Of a DNA stretch of 7,238 bases, positions 1 through 5,713 are shown piece after piece. The DNA comes from Alphaproteobacteria bacterium MarineAlpha10_Bin2. GTDB taxonomy: Bacteria; Pseudomonadota; Alphaproteobacteria; UBA828. Below the pieces are notes generated by a model, which did no database searches, was not told the DNA's origin, and was given only the letters and a program-made list of their open reading frames with translations. The first letter of the stretch is position 1; each line of letters opens with the position of its first letter. The stretch is taken from contig PTKB01000137.1 in the NCBI GenBank assembly GCA_002937555.1, positions 1 through 7,238 of the forward strand. The letters run 5' to 3'. The translations under genes and the position numbers were made by a program.

Positions 1-890
1 ATGCTCCGAACGTGCACAACGTCGCCATCGACGGAACGTTCGATGATTGCCAAGCCCTGGTAAAGGCGATGTTCGCCGACTTGCCGCTCCGCGACTCGCT
101 CAATTTGGCGGCGGTAAACTCGATCAATTGGGCGCGAATCATGGTGCAAACCGTCTACTACGCCTATGCCGCACTTGCCTTGGGTTCACCCGCCCGTCCC
201 GTCTCCTTTGCCGTCCCGACGGGAAACTTCGGCAACGTCTATTCCGGCTACGTTGCGGCCCGGCTCGGCTTGCCGATCCGCAACCTGCTCGTGGCAACAA
301 ACGCCAACGACATTCTGGCGCGCTTCTTTACCGGCGCCGGATATCGCAAGAGTGAAGTCATCGCCAGTATAAGCCCCAGCATGGATATACAAGTGGCGAG
401 TAACTTCGAGCGTCTGTTGTTCGAACTCCACGATCGGAACGGGGCCGAAATTCGGGCTATGATCGAGAGCCTCGACACCGGCGGCGGATTCGACGTGGCG
501 CCGGAGAAAATCCAAGCTGCCCGCCGTCAATTTTCTGCGCGGCGCGTTGACGACGCGCGGGCGCTCGCTTGCATGGCTGAGACCTGGCAGAATTGCGGCG
601 TGCTAATCGACCCCCACAGCGCCGCCGGCTTGGCCGCCGCCGAAGACGCCAAATCCGACGATGATGAAGAAAAGCATCAAACGCCGGTGATTTGTCTTGC
701 GACAGCACATCCGGCTAAATTCCCCGACGCCGTGGAGCGGGCCACCGGCGTTCGCCCGGCATTGCCCGCGGCGCTGGCCGATTTGCTGGGGCGTTCGGAG
801 CATGTGACGCAGCTGCCCAACGATGTTGCCGCAGTGAAAGAGTTCGTTCGTGATTCCGCAGCGAGCCACTATGAAGGGAAGGTTGCGTGA
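1..890 (+). CDS. thrC: Threonine synthase, C-terminal part (5' truncated by window edge)
   Basis: Threonine synthase is the PLP enzyme that converts O-phospho-L-homoserine to L-threonine and phosphate in the cytosol, the last step of threonine synthesis. The reading frame is already open at the left edge (first whole codon at base 3), so the GTG at 12 is an internal valine and not a start. About 295 residues are visible. Family hallmarks are the NVHNVAIDGTFDDCQ stretch right at the edge, the GNFGN loop (bases 222-236) that holds the PLP phosphate in this fold, NANDIL just after it, and the late ATAHPAKFPDAV block typical of the proteobacterial enzyme. The PLP lysine lies upstream of the window. 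Between the last two blocks is an acidic run (bases 642-680) that looks longer than in relatives I remember. The stop TGA overlaps the next gene's GTG start by 4 bases, indicating one transcript and coupled translation. Identification is firm. Confidence 0.95.
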   Translation, partial: APNVHNVAIDGTFDDCQALVKAMFADLPLRDSLNLAAVNSINWARIMVQTVYYAYAALALGSPARPVSFAVPTGNFGNVYSGYVAARLGLPIRNLLVATNANDILARFFTGAGYRKSEVIASISPSMDIQVASNFERLLFELHDRNGAEIRAMIESLDTGGGFDVAPEKIQAARRQFSARRVDDARALACMAETWQNCGVLIDPHSAAGLAAAEDAKSDDDEEKHQTPVICLATAHPAKFPDAVERATGVRPALPAALADLLGRSEHVTQLPNDVAAVKEFVRDSAASHYEGKVA

Positions 891-2146
891 CGACACAAAT
901 TTCGACCTTGGCGAATGGCTTGCGTGTGGTGAGCGAAGACATGCCACAATTCGAAACGGCATCGATCGGCGTCTGGGTCGATGTCGGCGCGCGCTATGAA
1001 AGCGCCGAGATAAACGGCGTATCCCACTTGCTCGAGCATATGGCATTCAAAGGCACGAAACGGCGCAGCGCCTTGGCCATCGCGGAAGAGATCGAAGCGG
1101 TAGGCGGCCATGTCAATGCCTATACCTCGCGCGAACAGACGGCTTACTACGCCAAGGTGATGAAGGAAGATATCGCGCTTGCGGTCGATATTCTCGCCGA
1201 TATTCTTCAGTATTCAATTTTTGCGGAGGAGGAGTTGGAGCGCGAACGCGCCGTGGTAATTCAAGAAATCGCCCAAGCACACGATACACCCGACGATGTC
1301 GTATTCGATCAGTTTCAGGAGATTGTTTATCCGGACCAGCCTCTCGGGCGCACCATTCTCGGCCCGGCGGCGCAGGTGGCGAATTATTCGCGCGATGTGT
1401 TGGCCGATTATATGGGCCGGCATTACAGTGCCGAGCGCATGGTCGTCGTTGGCGCCGGGCGGCTCGACCACGAAGCTTTCGTGGAAATGGCTGGGAACGC
1501 ATTTATCGATTTGCCCAACGCCAAATCCAGCGATGGCCTCACTGCCAATTATGAAGGCGGCGATACGCGAACCTCAAGGGATTTGGAGCAGGCTCATCTG
1601 GTGCTCGGGTTCGACGGAATCGCGTATGGAGATGCGGATTTTTACACCGTTCAGCTGCTCTCCACCTTGTTGGGAGGCGGTATGTCGTCGCGCCTGTTTC
1701 AGGAAATACGCGAGCGCCGCGGACTGGCCTATTCGGTGTTTAGCTTTGCGTCGTCCTACACCGACGGCGGAGTGTTCGGCGTATACTGCGGAACTGGCCC
1801 CGATAAACTGCCCGAACTCACGCCGGTAATCGCCGATGAGATGCTCAAGGTTTGCGAAAGTGTAACGTTGGAAGAAGTCGAACGCGCCCGCGCCCAACTC
1901 AAATCCGGCCTGCTCATGTCGCTCGAATCCAGCTCGGCGCGCTGCGAGCGACTGGGGCGTCATATGCTGATATTCAACCGCTCCATCCCGATCGAAGAAA
2001 TGGTAGCCGAAGTCGACGCCATCGCCGCCGCTGATGTTGTGCGGGTGGCAAAGCGAATTCTTCGCGGTAGCCGGCCGAGCCTTGCCGCCCTTGGCCCGGT
2101 TTCCGGTCTTGAAGATTACGACCGTATCGCGGAGCGGTTCAACTAA
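887..2146 (+). CDS. M16B family zinc metalloprotease (mitochondrial processing peptidase beta-like)
   Basis: This 419-residue protein belongs to the pitrilysin/insulinase clan, subfamily M16B, whose members are about 420 residues and include mitochondrial processing peptidase. It carries the inverted zinc motif HLLEH at residues 47-51 (zinc ligands His47 and His51, catalytic Glu50) and the third zinc ligand Glu127, 76 residues after His51, in VIQE. The C-terminal domain has the expected glycine-rich loop (GGGMSSRLFQEIRE, about 263-276) followed by GLAYSV. All catalytic residues are present, so it should be an active peptidase rather than an inactive alpha-type partner. No signal peptide is visible, so a cytoplasmic location is likely. 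The GTG start at 887 overlaps the thrC stop (GTGA) and has an AAGGGAAGG Shine-Dalgarno-like stretch just upstream. The substrate is unknown. Adjacency to thrC recurs in alphaproteobacteria as far as I recall, but no functional link to threonine synthesis is evident. Confidence 0.93.
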   Translation: MTTQISTLANGLRVVSEDMPQFETASIGVWVDVGARYESAEINGVSHLLEHMAFKGTKRRSALAIAEEIEAVGGHVNAYTSREQTAYYAKVMKEDIALAVDILADILQYSIFAEEELERERAVVIQEIAQAHDTPDDVVFDQFQEIVYPDQPLGRTILGPAAQVANYSRDVLADYMGRHYSAERMVVVGAGRLDHEAFVEMAGNAFIDLPNAKSSDGLTANYEGGDTRTSRDLEQAHLVLGFDGIAYGDADFYTVQLLSTLLGGGMSSRLFQEIRERRGLAYSVFSFASSYTDGGVFGVYCGTGPDKLPELTPVIADEMLKVCESVTLEEVERARAQLKSGLLMSLESSSARCERLGRHMLIFNRSIPIEEMVAEVDAIAAADVVRVAKRILRGSRPSLAALGPVSGLEDYDRIAERFN

Positions 2147-2739
2147 TGTCGGTCCTCAGAAACTCGCGTTCGGAGCGGGACGAATCACATTTGCTCGGTC
2201 CTCATGTGCGGGTACGCCCGCCCGAGCAGCGGGATTGGCAGGCTTGGGCCGAATTGCGCACCGCGTCGCGCGAATTTTTGGTGCCATGGGAGCCCGCTTG
2301 GTCGAGCGATGCGCACAGCCGCGCCGCTTACCGCCGCCGATTGCGCCGCCAACAGCGCGATGCCAGTGATGATGTGTGTTACTCCTATTTTCTTATTCGC
2401 CGTTCCGACGATGCGCTGATGGGCGGGATTACCTTGAGCAGTATCCAGCGCGGCGTCGCTCAAAGTTGCAGCGTTGGGTACTGGATCGGTGAGCCTTATG
2501 CGCGCGACGGCTATATGACCGAGGGTCTGCAATGCGTGCTCAGCCACTGTTTCTCCAGCCTCGGACTACACCGCGTCGAAGCGGCCTGCATGCCGAACAA
2601 CGACGCCAGCCAGGCCTTGTTGCAGCGCTGTGGTTTTCGCCGCGAAGGCTATGCGAGAAAATATCTAAAAATAAATGGTGCCTGGCGCGATCATCTGTTG
2701 TTTGCGGTGATCGAGCAGGAGTGGCGGCGTCCGGGCTGA
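2146..2739 (+). CDS. GNAT acetyltransferase, RimJ/RimL type
   Basis: This 197-residue protein is a GCN5-related N-acetyltransferase closest to the RimJ/RimL group, which transfers acetyl from acetyl-CoA to protein N-termini (ribosomal proteins S5 and L12 in E. coli) or to small molecules. Visible motifs are GYWIGEPYARDGYMTEGL (about 111-128), the acetyl-CoA pyrophosphate-binding motif A, then NNDASQALLQRCGF (151-164), the motif B helix in which the Asn and the Arg-Cys-Gly-Phe turn are typical, and YLKINGAWRDHLLFAV (173-188) near the C-terminus. The N-terminal 20 residues are basic and poorly conserved in appearance. The ATG overlaps the protease stop by one base (TAATG), and GGAG at 2131-2134 lies 11 bases upstream, so translation is probably coupled. 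It is the last gene of the thrC operon, and a convergent gene ends 22 bp away. The substrate cannot be told from sequence; rimJ itself is not asserted. Confidence 0.88.
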   Translation: MSVLRNSRSERDESHLLGPHVRVRPPEQRDWQAWAELRTASREFLVPWEPAWSSDAHSRAAYRRRLRRQQRDASDDVCYSYFLIRRSDDALMGGITLSSIQRGVAQSCSVGYWIGEPYARDGYMTEGLQCVLSHCFSSLGLHRVEAACMPNNDASQALLQRCGFRREGYARKYLKINGAWRDHLLFAVIEQEWRRPG

Positions 2740-2761
2740 CCGGCGACCCGAAACCGACGTT

Positions 2762-3328
2762 CTAAGCGTGCCCCACTTCGGTGGAAAGATTGGATATATC
2801 TACACCCAAGCGGGCGACCGCCGATTGCCACTTCATGTCGTTTTGCAGGCGGAAAACAATTTCTTCATCGGCGGGAACAGTTAACCAACCATTGTTCTGG
2901 ATTTCTTCGTCCAGCTGACCCGGCGCCCAGCCAGCATACCCGAGCGCCAACAGGCTATCGCGCGGCCCGTCGCCTTCCGCTAAGGCTTTTAGAACATCCA
3001 CCGTCGCCGTTAGCGCGAACTCATCATCGACGATCATGGTAGCATCATGGATGTAATCCGCAGAGTGCAGGACAAAGCCGCGTGCGGCCTCGACGGGCCC
3101 GCCGAAATGCACGCGGATACGCTCGTCCACCTGGGCGGTTTCAATTTCCAACTGCTCCAAAAGCTCTGAAAAACTTAAAGATTCGAGGGGTTTGTTGACA
3201 ACGATTCCCATCGCGCCCTCTTCCGAATGGGCGCATATGTAAATAACCGACCGCTCAAATCGAGGGTCCGGCATAGTCGGCATGGCCACTAGAAGTTGGC
3301 CCTCGAAAAAAAACGACGGCAAATTCAT
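2762..3328 (-). CDS. yqgE: YqgE/AlgH family protein (DUF179)
   Basis: This 188-residue protein belongs to the widespread YqgE/AlgH family, cytosolic proteins of unresolved biochemical function that resemble no known enzyme active site. Diagnostic segments in order are FFFEGQLLVAMPTMPDPRF near the N-terminus (residues 6-24), GIVVNKPL (41-48), FGGPV (75-79), LGYAGWAPGQLDEEI (129-143) and NGWL (146-149). These occur in the order and spacing usual for the family, whose members are about 185-200 residues long. I chose the ATG at 3328 because GGAG (plus-strand 3338-3341) lies 9 bases upstream and MNLPSFFF begins where the family usually does. An in-frame TTG at 3361 would add 11 residues and has its own GGAAG upstream, so it cannot be fully excluded. 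It converges on the acetyltransferase gene with a 22-bp gap and is divergent from the peroxiredoxin, with which it shares a 241-bp control region. Confidence 0.93.
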   Translation of the reverse strand: MNLPSFFFEGQLLVAMPTMPDPRFERSVIYICAHSEEGAMGIVVNKPLESLSFSELLEQLEIETAQVDERIRVHFGGPVEAARGFVLHSADYIHDATMIVDDEFALTATVDVLKALAEGDGPRDSLLALGYAGWAPGQLDEEIQNNGWLTVPADEEIVFRLQNDMKWQSAVARLGVDISNLSTEVGHA

Positions 3329-3385
3329 GCCAGCATTCTCCGGCCCGATCCGTCCTTGCAAAAGAACTTCCGTCAGTGTCTCAAT

Positions 3386-3400
3386 TCACCATATAGGTGA
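3386..3400. repeat. Short inverted repeat TCACC-N5-GGTGA, possible operator
   Basis: The arms TCACC (3386-3390) and GGTGA (3396-3400) are exact reverse complements around the AT-only spacer ATATA. It lies 58 bp upstream of the yqgE ATG, just downstream of the TTGTCA -35-like box on the minus strand, a position where a bound dimer could block transcription. Arms of five bases can arise by chance, so the operator reading is only a suggestion. Confidence 0.3.
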
Positions 3401-3429
3401 CAATAGTTTCCTTAAGGATTCGATAGTTT
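3393..3429. repeat. 10-bp-phased ATAG-type direct repeats
   Basis: ATAG occurs at 3393, 3403 and 3423, and a degenerate copy TAAG occupies the missing step at 3413, so four units fall on an exact 10-bp grid. The second and fourth units extend to ATAGTTT (3403-3409 and 3423-3429), two helical turns apart. Same-face spacing is typical of binding sites for cooperative regulators. ATAG/CTAT elements also occur in OxyR sites, but those alternate in orientation at 11-bp spacing, which is not the arrangement here. The binding protein is unknown. Confidence 0.35.
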
Positions 3430-3457
3430 TTACCCAGTGGCAGGCGTTTTTTGGTGA

Positions 3458-3488
3458 TTGCAATCCAACCCTTCGGCCAGCATATTAA
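3458..3488 (+). promoter_or_regulatory. Possible promoter of the peroxiredoxin gene
   Basis: TTGCAA (3458-3463) resembles a -35 box. It is followed after 19 bases by TATTAA (3483-3488), or after 17 bases by the poorer CATATT (3481-3486), as a -10 box. Transcription would begin roughly 75 bases before the ATG, downstream of the phased repeats. Alphaproteobacterial promoters are often poor matches to this consensus, so the call is tentative. Confidence 0.3.
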
Positions 3489-3569
3489 CGCTCTGCCATG
3501 CTCAGGTATTGGGCGGGCATAGCAGGAGCCGAATATTTCATCGTGTAACGTTTTGCAGGGAGCCAAAAT

Positions 3570-4055
3570 ATGACGATTCAAATTGGTGACAAGATACCTT
3601 CGGTAAACTTCAAGCAAATAACCGCGGATGGCCTTGTCGACGTTCCCAGCGACGACTATTTCAAGGGCCGCAAAGTGGCGTTGTTTTCCGTGCCGGGCGC
3701 CTTTACGCCGACCTGCTCTGAGCAACATGTCCCGAGCTATGTCGGCAGTGCGGACGCGCTGAAGGCAAAAGGCGTTGGCGCGGTGGCTTGCGTTTCAGTG
3801 AACGATGCGTTTGTCATGAAAGCCTGGGGTGAGGCGCAGAGCGTGGGCGACGCGGTTGAAATGCTTGCCGACGGCAACGGCGAATTCGCGCGTGCCACCG
3901 GTCTTACTATGGACGGCAGTGGGTATGGGCTGGGGGAACGCTCGACACGATTTTCCATGATCGTCGATGACGGCACGCTGACCCAGCTAAACGTCGAGAG
4001 CAACCCGTCTGAAATGGATGTGAGCAGCGCCGAGCATATGTTGGGTCAACTCTGA
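3570..4055 (+). CDS. Peroxiredoxin, Prx5 type (thiol peroxidase)
   Basis: This 161-residue protein is a cytosolic peroxiredoxin of the Prx5 (redoxin) subfamily, which reduces hydrogen peroxide, alkyl hydroperoxides and often peroxynitrite using a cysteine thiol. The peroxidatic cysteine is Cys49 in PGAFTPTCSEQH (residues 42-53), with the conserved Pro, Thr and Cys of the active-site loop. Cys74, in VACVSVNDAFVM, sits where Prx5 proteins commonly carry a second, non-essential cysteine. The C-terminal resolving cysteine of human PRDX5 is not present: the tail reads MDVSSAEHML. The enzyme is therefore probably a 1-Cys type recycled by glutathione/glutaredoxin, as in many bacterial members. Length matches the family. 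The start is well supported by AGGGAG 7 bases upstream. It is a single-gene unit, converging on rnhA with a 21-bp gap and no obvious hairpin terminator between them. Confidence 0.95.
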   Translation: MTIQIGDKIPSVNFKQITADGLVDVPSDDYFKGRKVALFSVPGAFTPTCSEQHVPSYVGSADALKAKGVGAVACVSVNDAFVMKAWGEAQSVGDAVEMLADGNGEFARATGLTMDGSGYGLGERSTRFSMIVDDGTLTQLNVESNPSEMDVSSAEHMLGQL

Positions 4056-4076
4056 CCTCTTGACGATGGCGGCGCG

Positions 4077-4550
4077 TTAAGGCTCCGTCGTTTCTGGAAT
4101 GCCGCGCCGCGCAAGCGCGTCGGCGCGCTCATTTTCGGGATTGCCGTCATGACCTTTTACCCAATGCCACACCACGGCGTGCTCGTCCGCCTGCGCATCA
4201 AGCAAGCGCCAAAGATCGACGTTTTTGACCGGCTTCTTTGCGGCGGTGCGCCAGCCCTTGGATTTCCAGCCCGCGATCCATTGGGTGATGCCGTCTTTCA
4301 CATAGCGGCTGTCGGTAAATAGATCGACCGCGCTTCGCCGTTTGAGCGCCTCGAGCGCGTGGATCGCCGCCATTAGCTCCATGCGATTGTTGGTGGTATC
4401 AGCCTCGCCGCCGAATATTTCCTTGCGCCGGCCATTGTAAATAAGCACCGCGCCCCAGCCGCCCGGCCCCGGATTGCCGCTGCACGCGCCGTCGGTATAA
4501 ATACGCACGCGGGCGCTGCCGCGGCAAGAGGAACCAACTCCCACCGTCAT
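4077..4550 (-). CDS. rnhA: Ribonuclease HI
   Basis: RNase HI cuts the RNA strand of RNA-DNA hybrids, removing primers and R-loops, and uses two Mg2+ ions. All four catalytic carboxylates are present in their usual motifs: Asp20 in YTDGACSGNPGPGGWG, Glu58 in TTNNRMEL, Asp80 in LFTDSRYV and Asp144 in NERADALA, with the assisting His134 in VKGHDGNPEN. Each is offset by exactly 10 from the E. coli enzyme (D10, E48, D70, D134, H124), so the core aligns without gaps and the protein simply has about ten extra N-terminal residues. The basic, tryptophan-rich handle region (WIAGWKSKGWRTAAKKPVKN, 91-110) used for hybrid binding is intact. The ATG overlaps the thrB stop (ATGA), so it is read as the second gene of a thrB-rnhA transcript. 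No strong Shine-Dalgarno is visible, which fits translational coupling. Identification is very firm. Confidence 0.97.
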   Translation of the reverse strand: MTVGVGSSCRGSARVRIYTDGACSGNPGPGGWGAVLIYNGRRKEIFGGEADTTNNRMELMAAIHALEALKRRSAVDLFTDSRYVKDGITQWIAGWKSKGWRTAAKKPVKNVDLWRLLDAQADEHAVVWHWVKGHDGNPENERADALARRGIPETTEP

Positions 4551-5509
4551 GTGATGCCGTAAGCACCAGGTCCTTCAAGACCCCGGTGAAAGCGCAATTT
4601 CTTGAGATATTCCATCGGGTCCTTGGGTTTGACCATGGCGCCGTCGACTTGGTTGAGCCAGTCATAAAGTCGCGTGAGTAAAAAGCGCAACGCCGCGCCG
4701 CGCGCCAAAAGGGGCAGGGCATCCAACTCCGCCTCGCTGCACGACCGCACTTTGCGATAGGCATTGATCATGAGACGCGCCTTGGTGACGTTGAAGCTGA
4801 CGTCGGGCTCGAAGCACCAGGCGTTAAGACAGACGGCAAGGTCGTAAGCAAGGAAATCATTACACGCGAAGTAAAAATCGATTAGTCCGGAGAGTTTATC
4901 CTCATCGAAAAATACGTTGTCCGGAAAAAGGTCGGCATGAATGACTCCCTCTGGCAGATCGTGCGGCCAGCGCGTGGCCAGTTCTTCCAGCTCCGCGGCC
5001 AATTCTGCCCTGAGGCCTGGCACGACCTCGTCCGCACGCGCCTCCGATTGGGCAAACAGCGCACGCCACCCGTCGACGGAGAGCGCATTTTCGCGACGCG
5101 CCGGATAATCAAGGCCGGCGACATGCATCTTTGCCAGCGCATCGCCCAGCGGACCGCATTGCGCCGGCGTCGGCCTGAGCGGCCACACACCAGAGAGAAA
5201 ACTGGTAATCGCCGCCGGCCGGCCACACAGCGTCCGCAACACTTCGCCGTCGCGGCCGTGAATCGGTGTCGGGCAGGCCAGGCCGCGACGCGCCAGATGT
5301 TCCATTAAGCCAAGAAAATAAGGCAGATCCTCTGGAGCCACCCGTTTCTCGTAAAGCGTAAGAATATGGGGACCTTGGTCCGTCAGGAGAAAATAGTTCG
5401 AATTCTCCACCCCTTCGGCGATCCCTTTGAAGGAGACGGCGCGGCCGATATCGTAATCGGCGAGAAAGGCGGCGAGTTTCTGATCCGATACAGCAGTGTA
5501 GACGGCCAT
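4547..5509 (-). CDS. thrB: Homoserine kinase type II (APH fold)
   Basis: This 320-residue kinase phosphorylates L-homoserine with ATP to give O-phosphohomoserine, the substrate of threonine synthase. It is the aminoglycoside-phosphotransferase-fold type found in alphaproteobacteria and pseudomonads, unrelated to the GHMP-type ThrB of E. coli. Visible motifs are GVENSNYFLLT (33-43) in the nucleotide-binding lobe, the catalytic loop IHADLFPDNVFF (190-201; His191, Asp193, Asn198), and IDFYFAC (210-216; Asp211), the DFG-like metal ligand. These exact forms are characteristic of ThrB type II rather than of antibiotic kinases. Length matches the family. The ATG at 5509 gives the normal MAVYT-like N-terminus, but its upstream sequence has no good Shine-Dalgarno. 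In many relatives ispH lies just upstream; here a divergent amine dehydrogenase gene takes that place. Its stop overlaps rnhA by 4 bases. Confidence 0.95.
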   Translation of the reverse strand: MAVYTAVSDQKLAAFLADYDIGRAVSFKGIAEGVENSNYFLLTDQGPHILTLYEKRVAPEDLPYFLGLMEHLARRGLACPTPIHGRDGEVLRTLCGRPAAITSFLSGVWPLRPTPAQCGPLGDALAKMHVAGLDYPARRENALSVDGWRALFAQSEARADEVVPGLRAELAAELEELATRWPHDLPEGVIHADLFPDNVFFDEDKLSGLIDFYFACNDFLAYDLAVCLNAWCFEPDVSFNVTKARLMINAYRKVRSCSEAELDALPLLARGAALRFLLTRLYDWLNQVDGAMVKPKDPMEYLKKLRFHRGLEGPGAYGIT

Positions 5510-5664
5510 GGGCGGGTCTTAAGGTTGTTGATTTTGCGCCGGACGGCACAAGTTGCATCCTAAAGCGCTTTTCTCAATGAGTTAATCGGTTTCGGGTTTC
5601 TCTGTCACCTCAGTAAGCCAGCTGAGCTTGCCCGACATATCGCGGCGCTGTACCTTGGTTCTTG

Positions 5665-5690
5665 GGAATGCGCAGGAATTGATCGGAATT
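5665..5690. repeat. Three phased GGAAT direct repeats upstream of the amine dehydrogenase
   Basis: GGAATG (5665-5670), GGAATT (5675-5680) and GGAATT (5685-5690) start at exact 10-bp steps, so they lie on one face of the helix. They end 10 bases before the AGGAGG ribosome binding site, within the likely 5' leader or start region of the dehydrogenase mRNA. They could be an activator/repressor site on DNA or unpaired GGA motifs in the leader RNA, which RsmA/CsrA-type proteins recognise. No partner is visible in the window. Confidence 0.35.
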
Positions 5691-5700
5691 CTTGCCACGA

Positions 5701-5706
5701 AGGAGG
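5701..5706 (+). promoter_or_regulatory. Consensus ribosome binding site of the amine dehydrogenase
   Basis: AGGAGG lies 7 bases before the ATG at 5714. It is the strongest ribosome binding site in the window and fixes the start of the dehydrogenase gene, giving an N-terminus (MARDQKYDVLFEPIQIG) that matches trimethylamine dehydrogenase from its first residues. Confidence 0.9.
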
Positions 5707-5713
5707 GCAAATA

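Larger units (their letters stand above)
3329..3569. promoter_or_regulatory. Divergent control region between yqgE and the peroxiredoxin gene
   Basis: This 241-bp non-coding spacer is AT-richer than its surroundings and must carry start signals for both flanking genes. Contents I can point to: an inverted repeat at 3386-3400, 10-bp-phased ATAG-type repeats at 3393-3429, the 8-bp palindrome CCTTAAGG in the middle of that array, a possible plus-strand promoter at 3458-3488, and a clear ribosome binding site AGGGAG at 3557-3562, 7 bases before the peroxiredoxin ATG. On the minus strand TTGTCA (3403-3398) resembles a -35 box for yqgE, but no convincing -10 follows at 16-18 bp. The reverse strand has an open frame through here (3381-3728), but it runs into the peroxiredoxin gene and I take it to be non-coding. 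Confidence 0.6.
5510..5713. promoter_or_regulatory. Divergent control region between thrB and the amine dehydrogenase gene
   Basis: This 204-bp spacer carries the start signals of thrB (-) and of the amine dehydrogenase (+). It holds the perfect palindrome AAAGCGCTTT at 5562-5571, a near-tandem CGGTTTC/GGGTTTC at about 5587-5600, three 10-bp-phased GGAAT repeats at 5665-5690, and a consensus ribosome binding site at 5701-5706. I found no convincing sigma-70-type -35/-10 pair in either direction, and no -24/-12 pair. No ORF of plausible coding character occurs in it; the ATG at 5668 opens only four codons. Confidence 0.55.

Noticed and set aside
603..1046. Minus-strand open frame of 147 codons across the thrC-protease junction
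   Set aside because: Antisense to two certain genes. Its product is rich in Arg, Ser and Cys, as expected from out-of-frame reading of GC-rich coding DNA.
1296..1829. Plus-strand open frame of 177 codons inside the M16 protease gene
   Set aside because: It lies entirely within the protease reading frame, in another phase, and has no family signature.
2740..2761. Transcription terminator between the convergent acetyltransferase and yqgE genes
   Set aside because: The 22-bp gap contains no stable stem-loop followed by T residues that I can see; the same holds for 4056-4076.
3329..3361. Longer yqgE start at the TTG ending at 3361
   Set aside because: It would add 11 residues not typical of the family. 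The ATG at 3328 has a well-spaced GGAG and begins at the conserved N-terminus.
3381..3728. Minus-strand open frame of 115 codons across the yqgE-peroxiredoxin spacer and into the peroxiredoxin gene
   Set aside because: Half of it is antisense to a firmly identified peroxiredoxin, it shows no recognisable domain, and it has no convincing ribosome binding site. The spacer part has promoter-like composition.
5562..5571. Perfect palindrome AAAGCGCTTT between thrB and the amine dehydrogenase
   Set aside because: Short, with no loop or run of T suited to a terminator and no second copy in the window. It could be an operator half but nothing supports it further.
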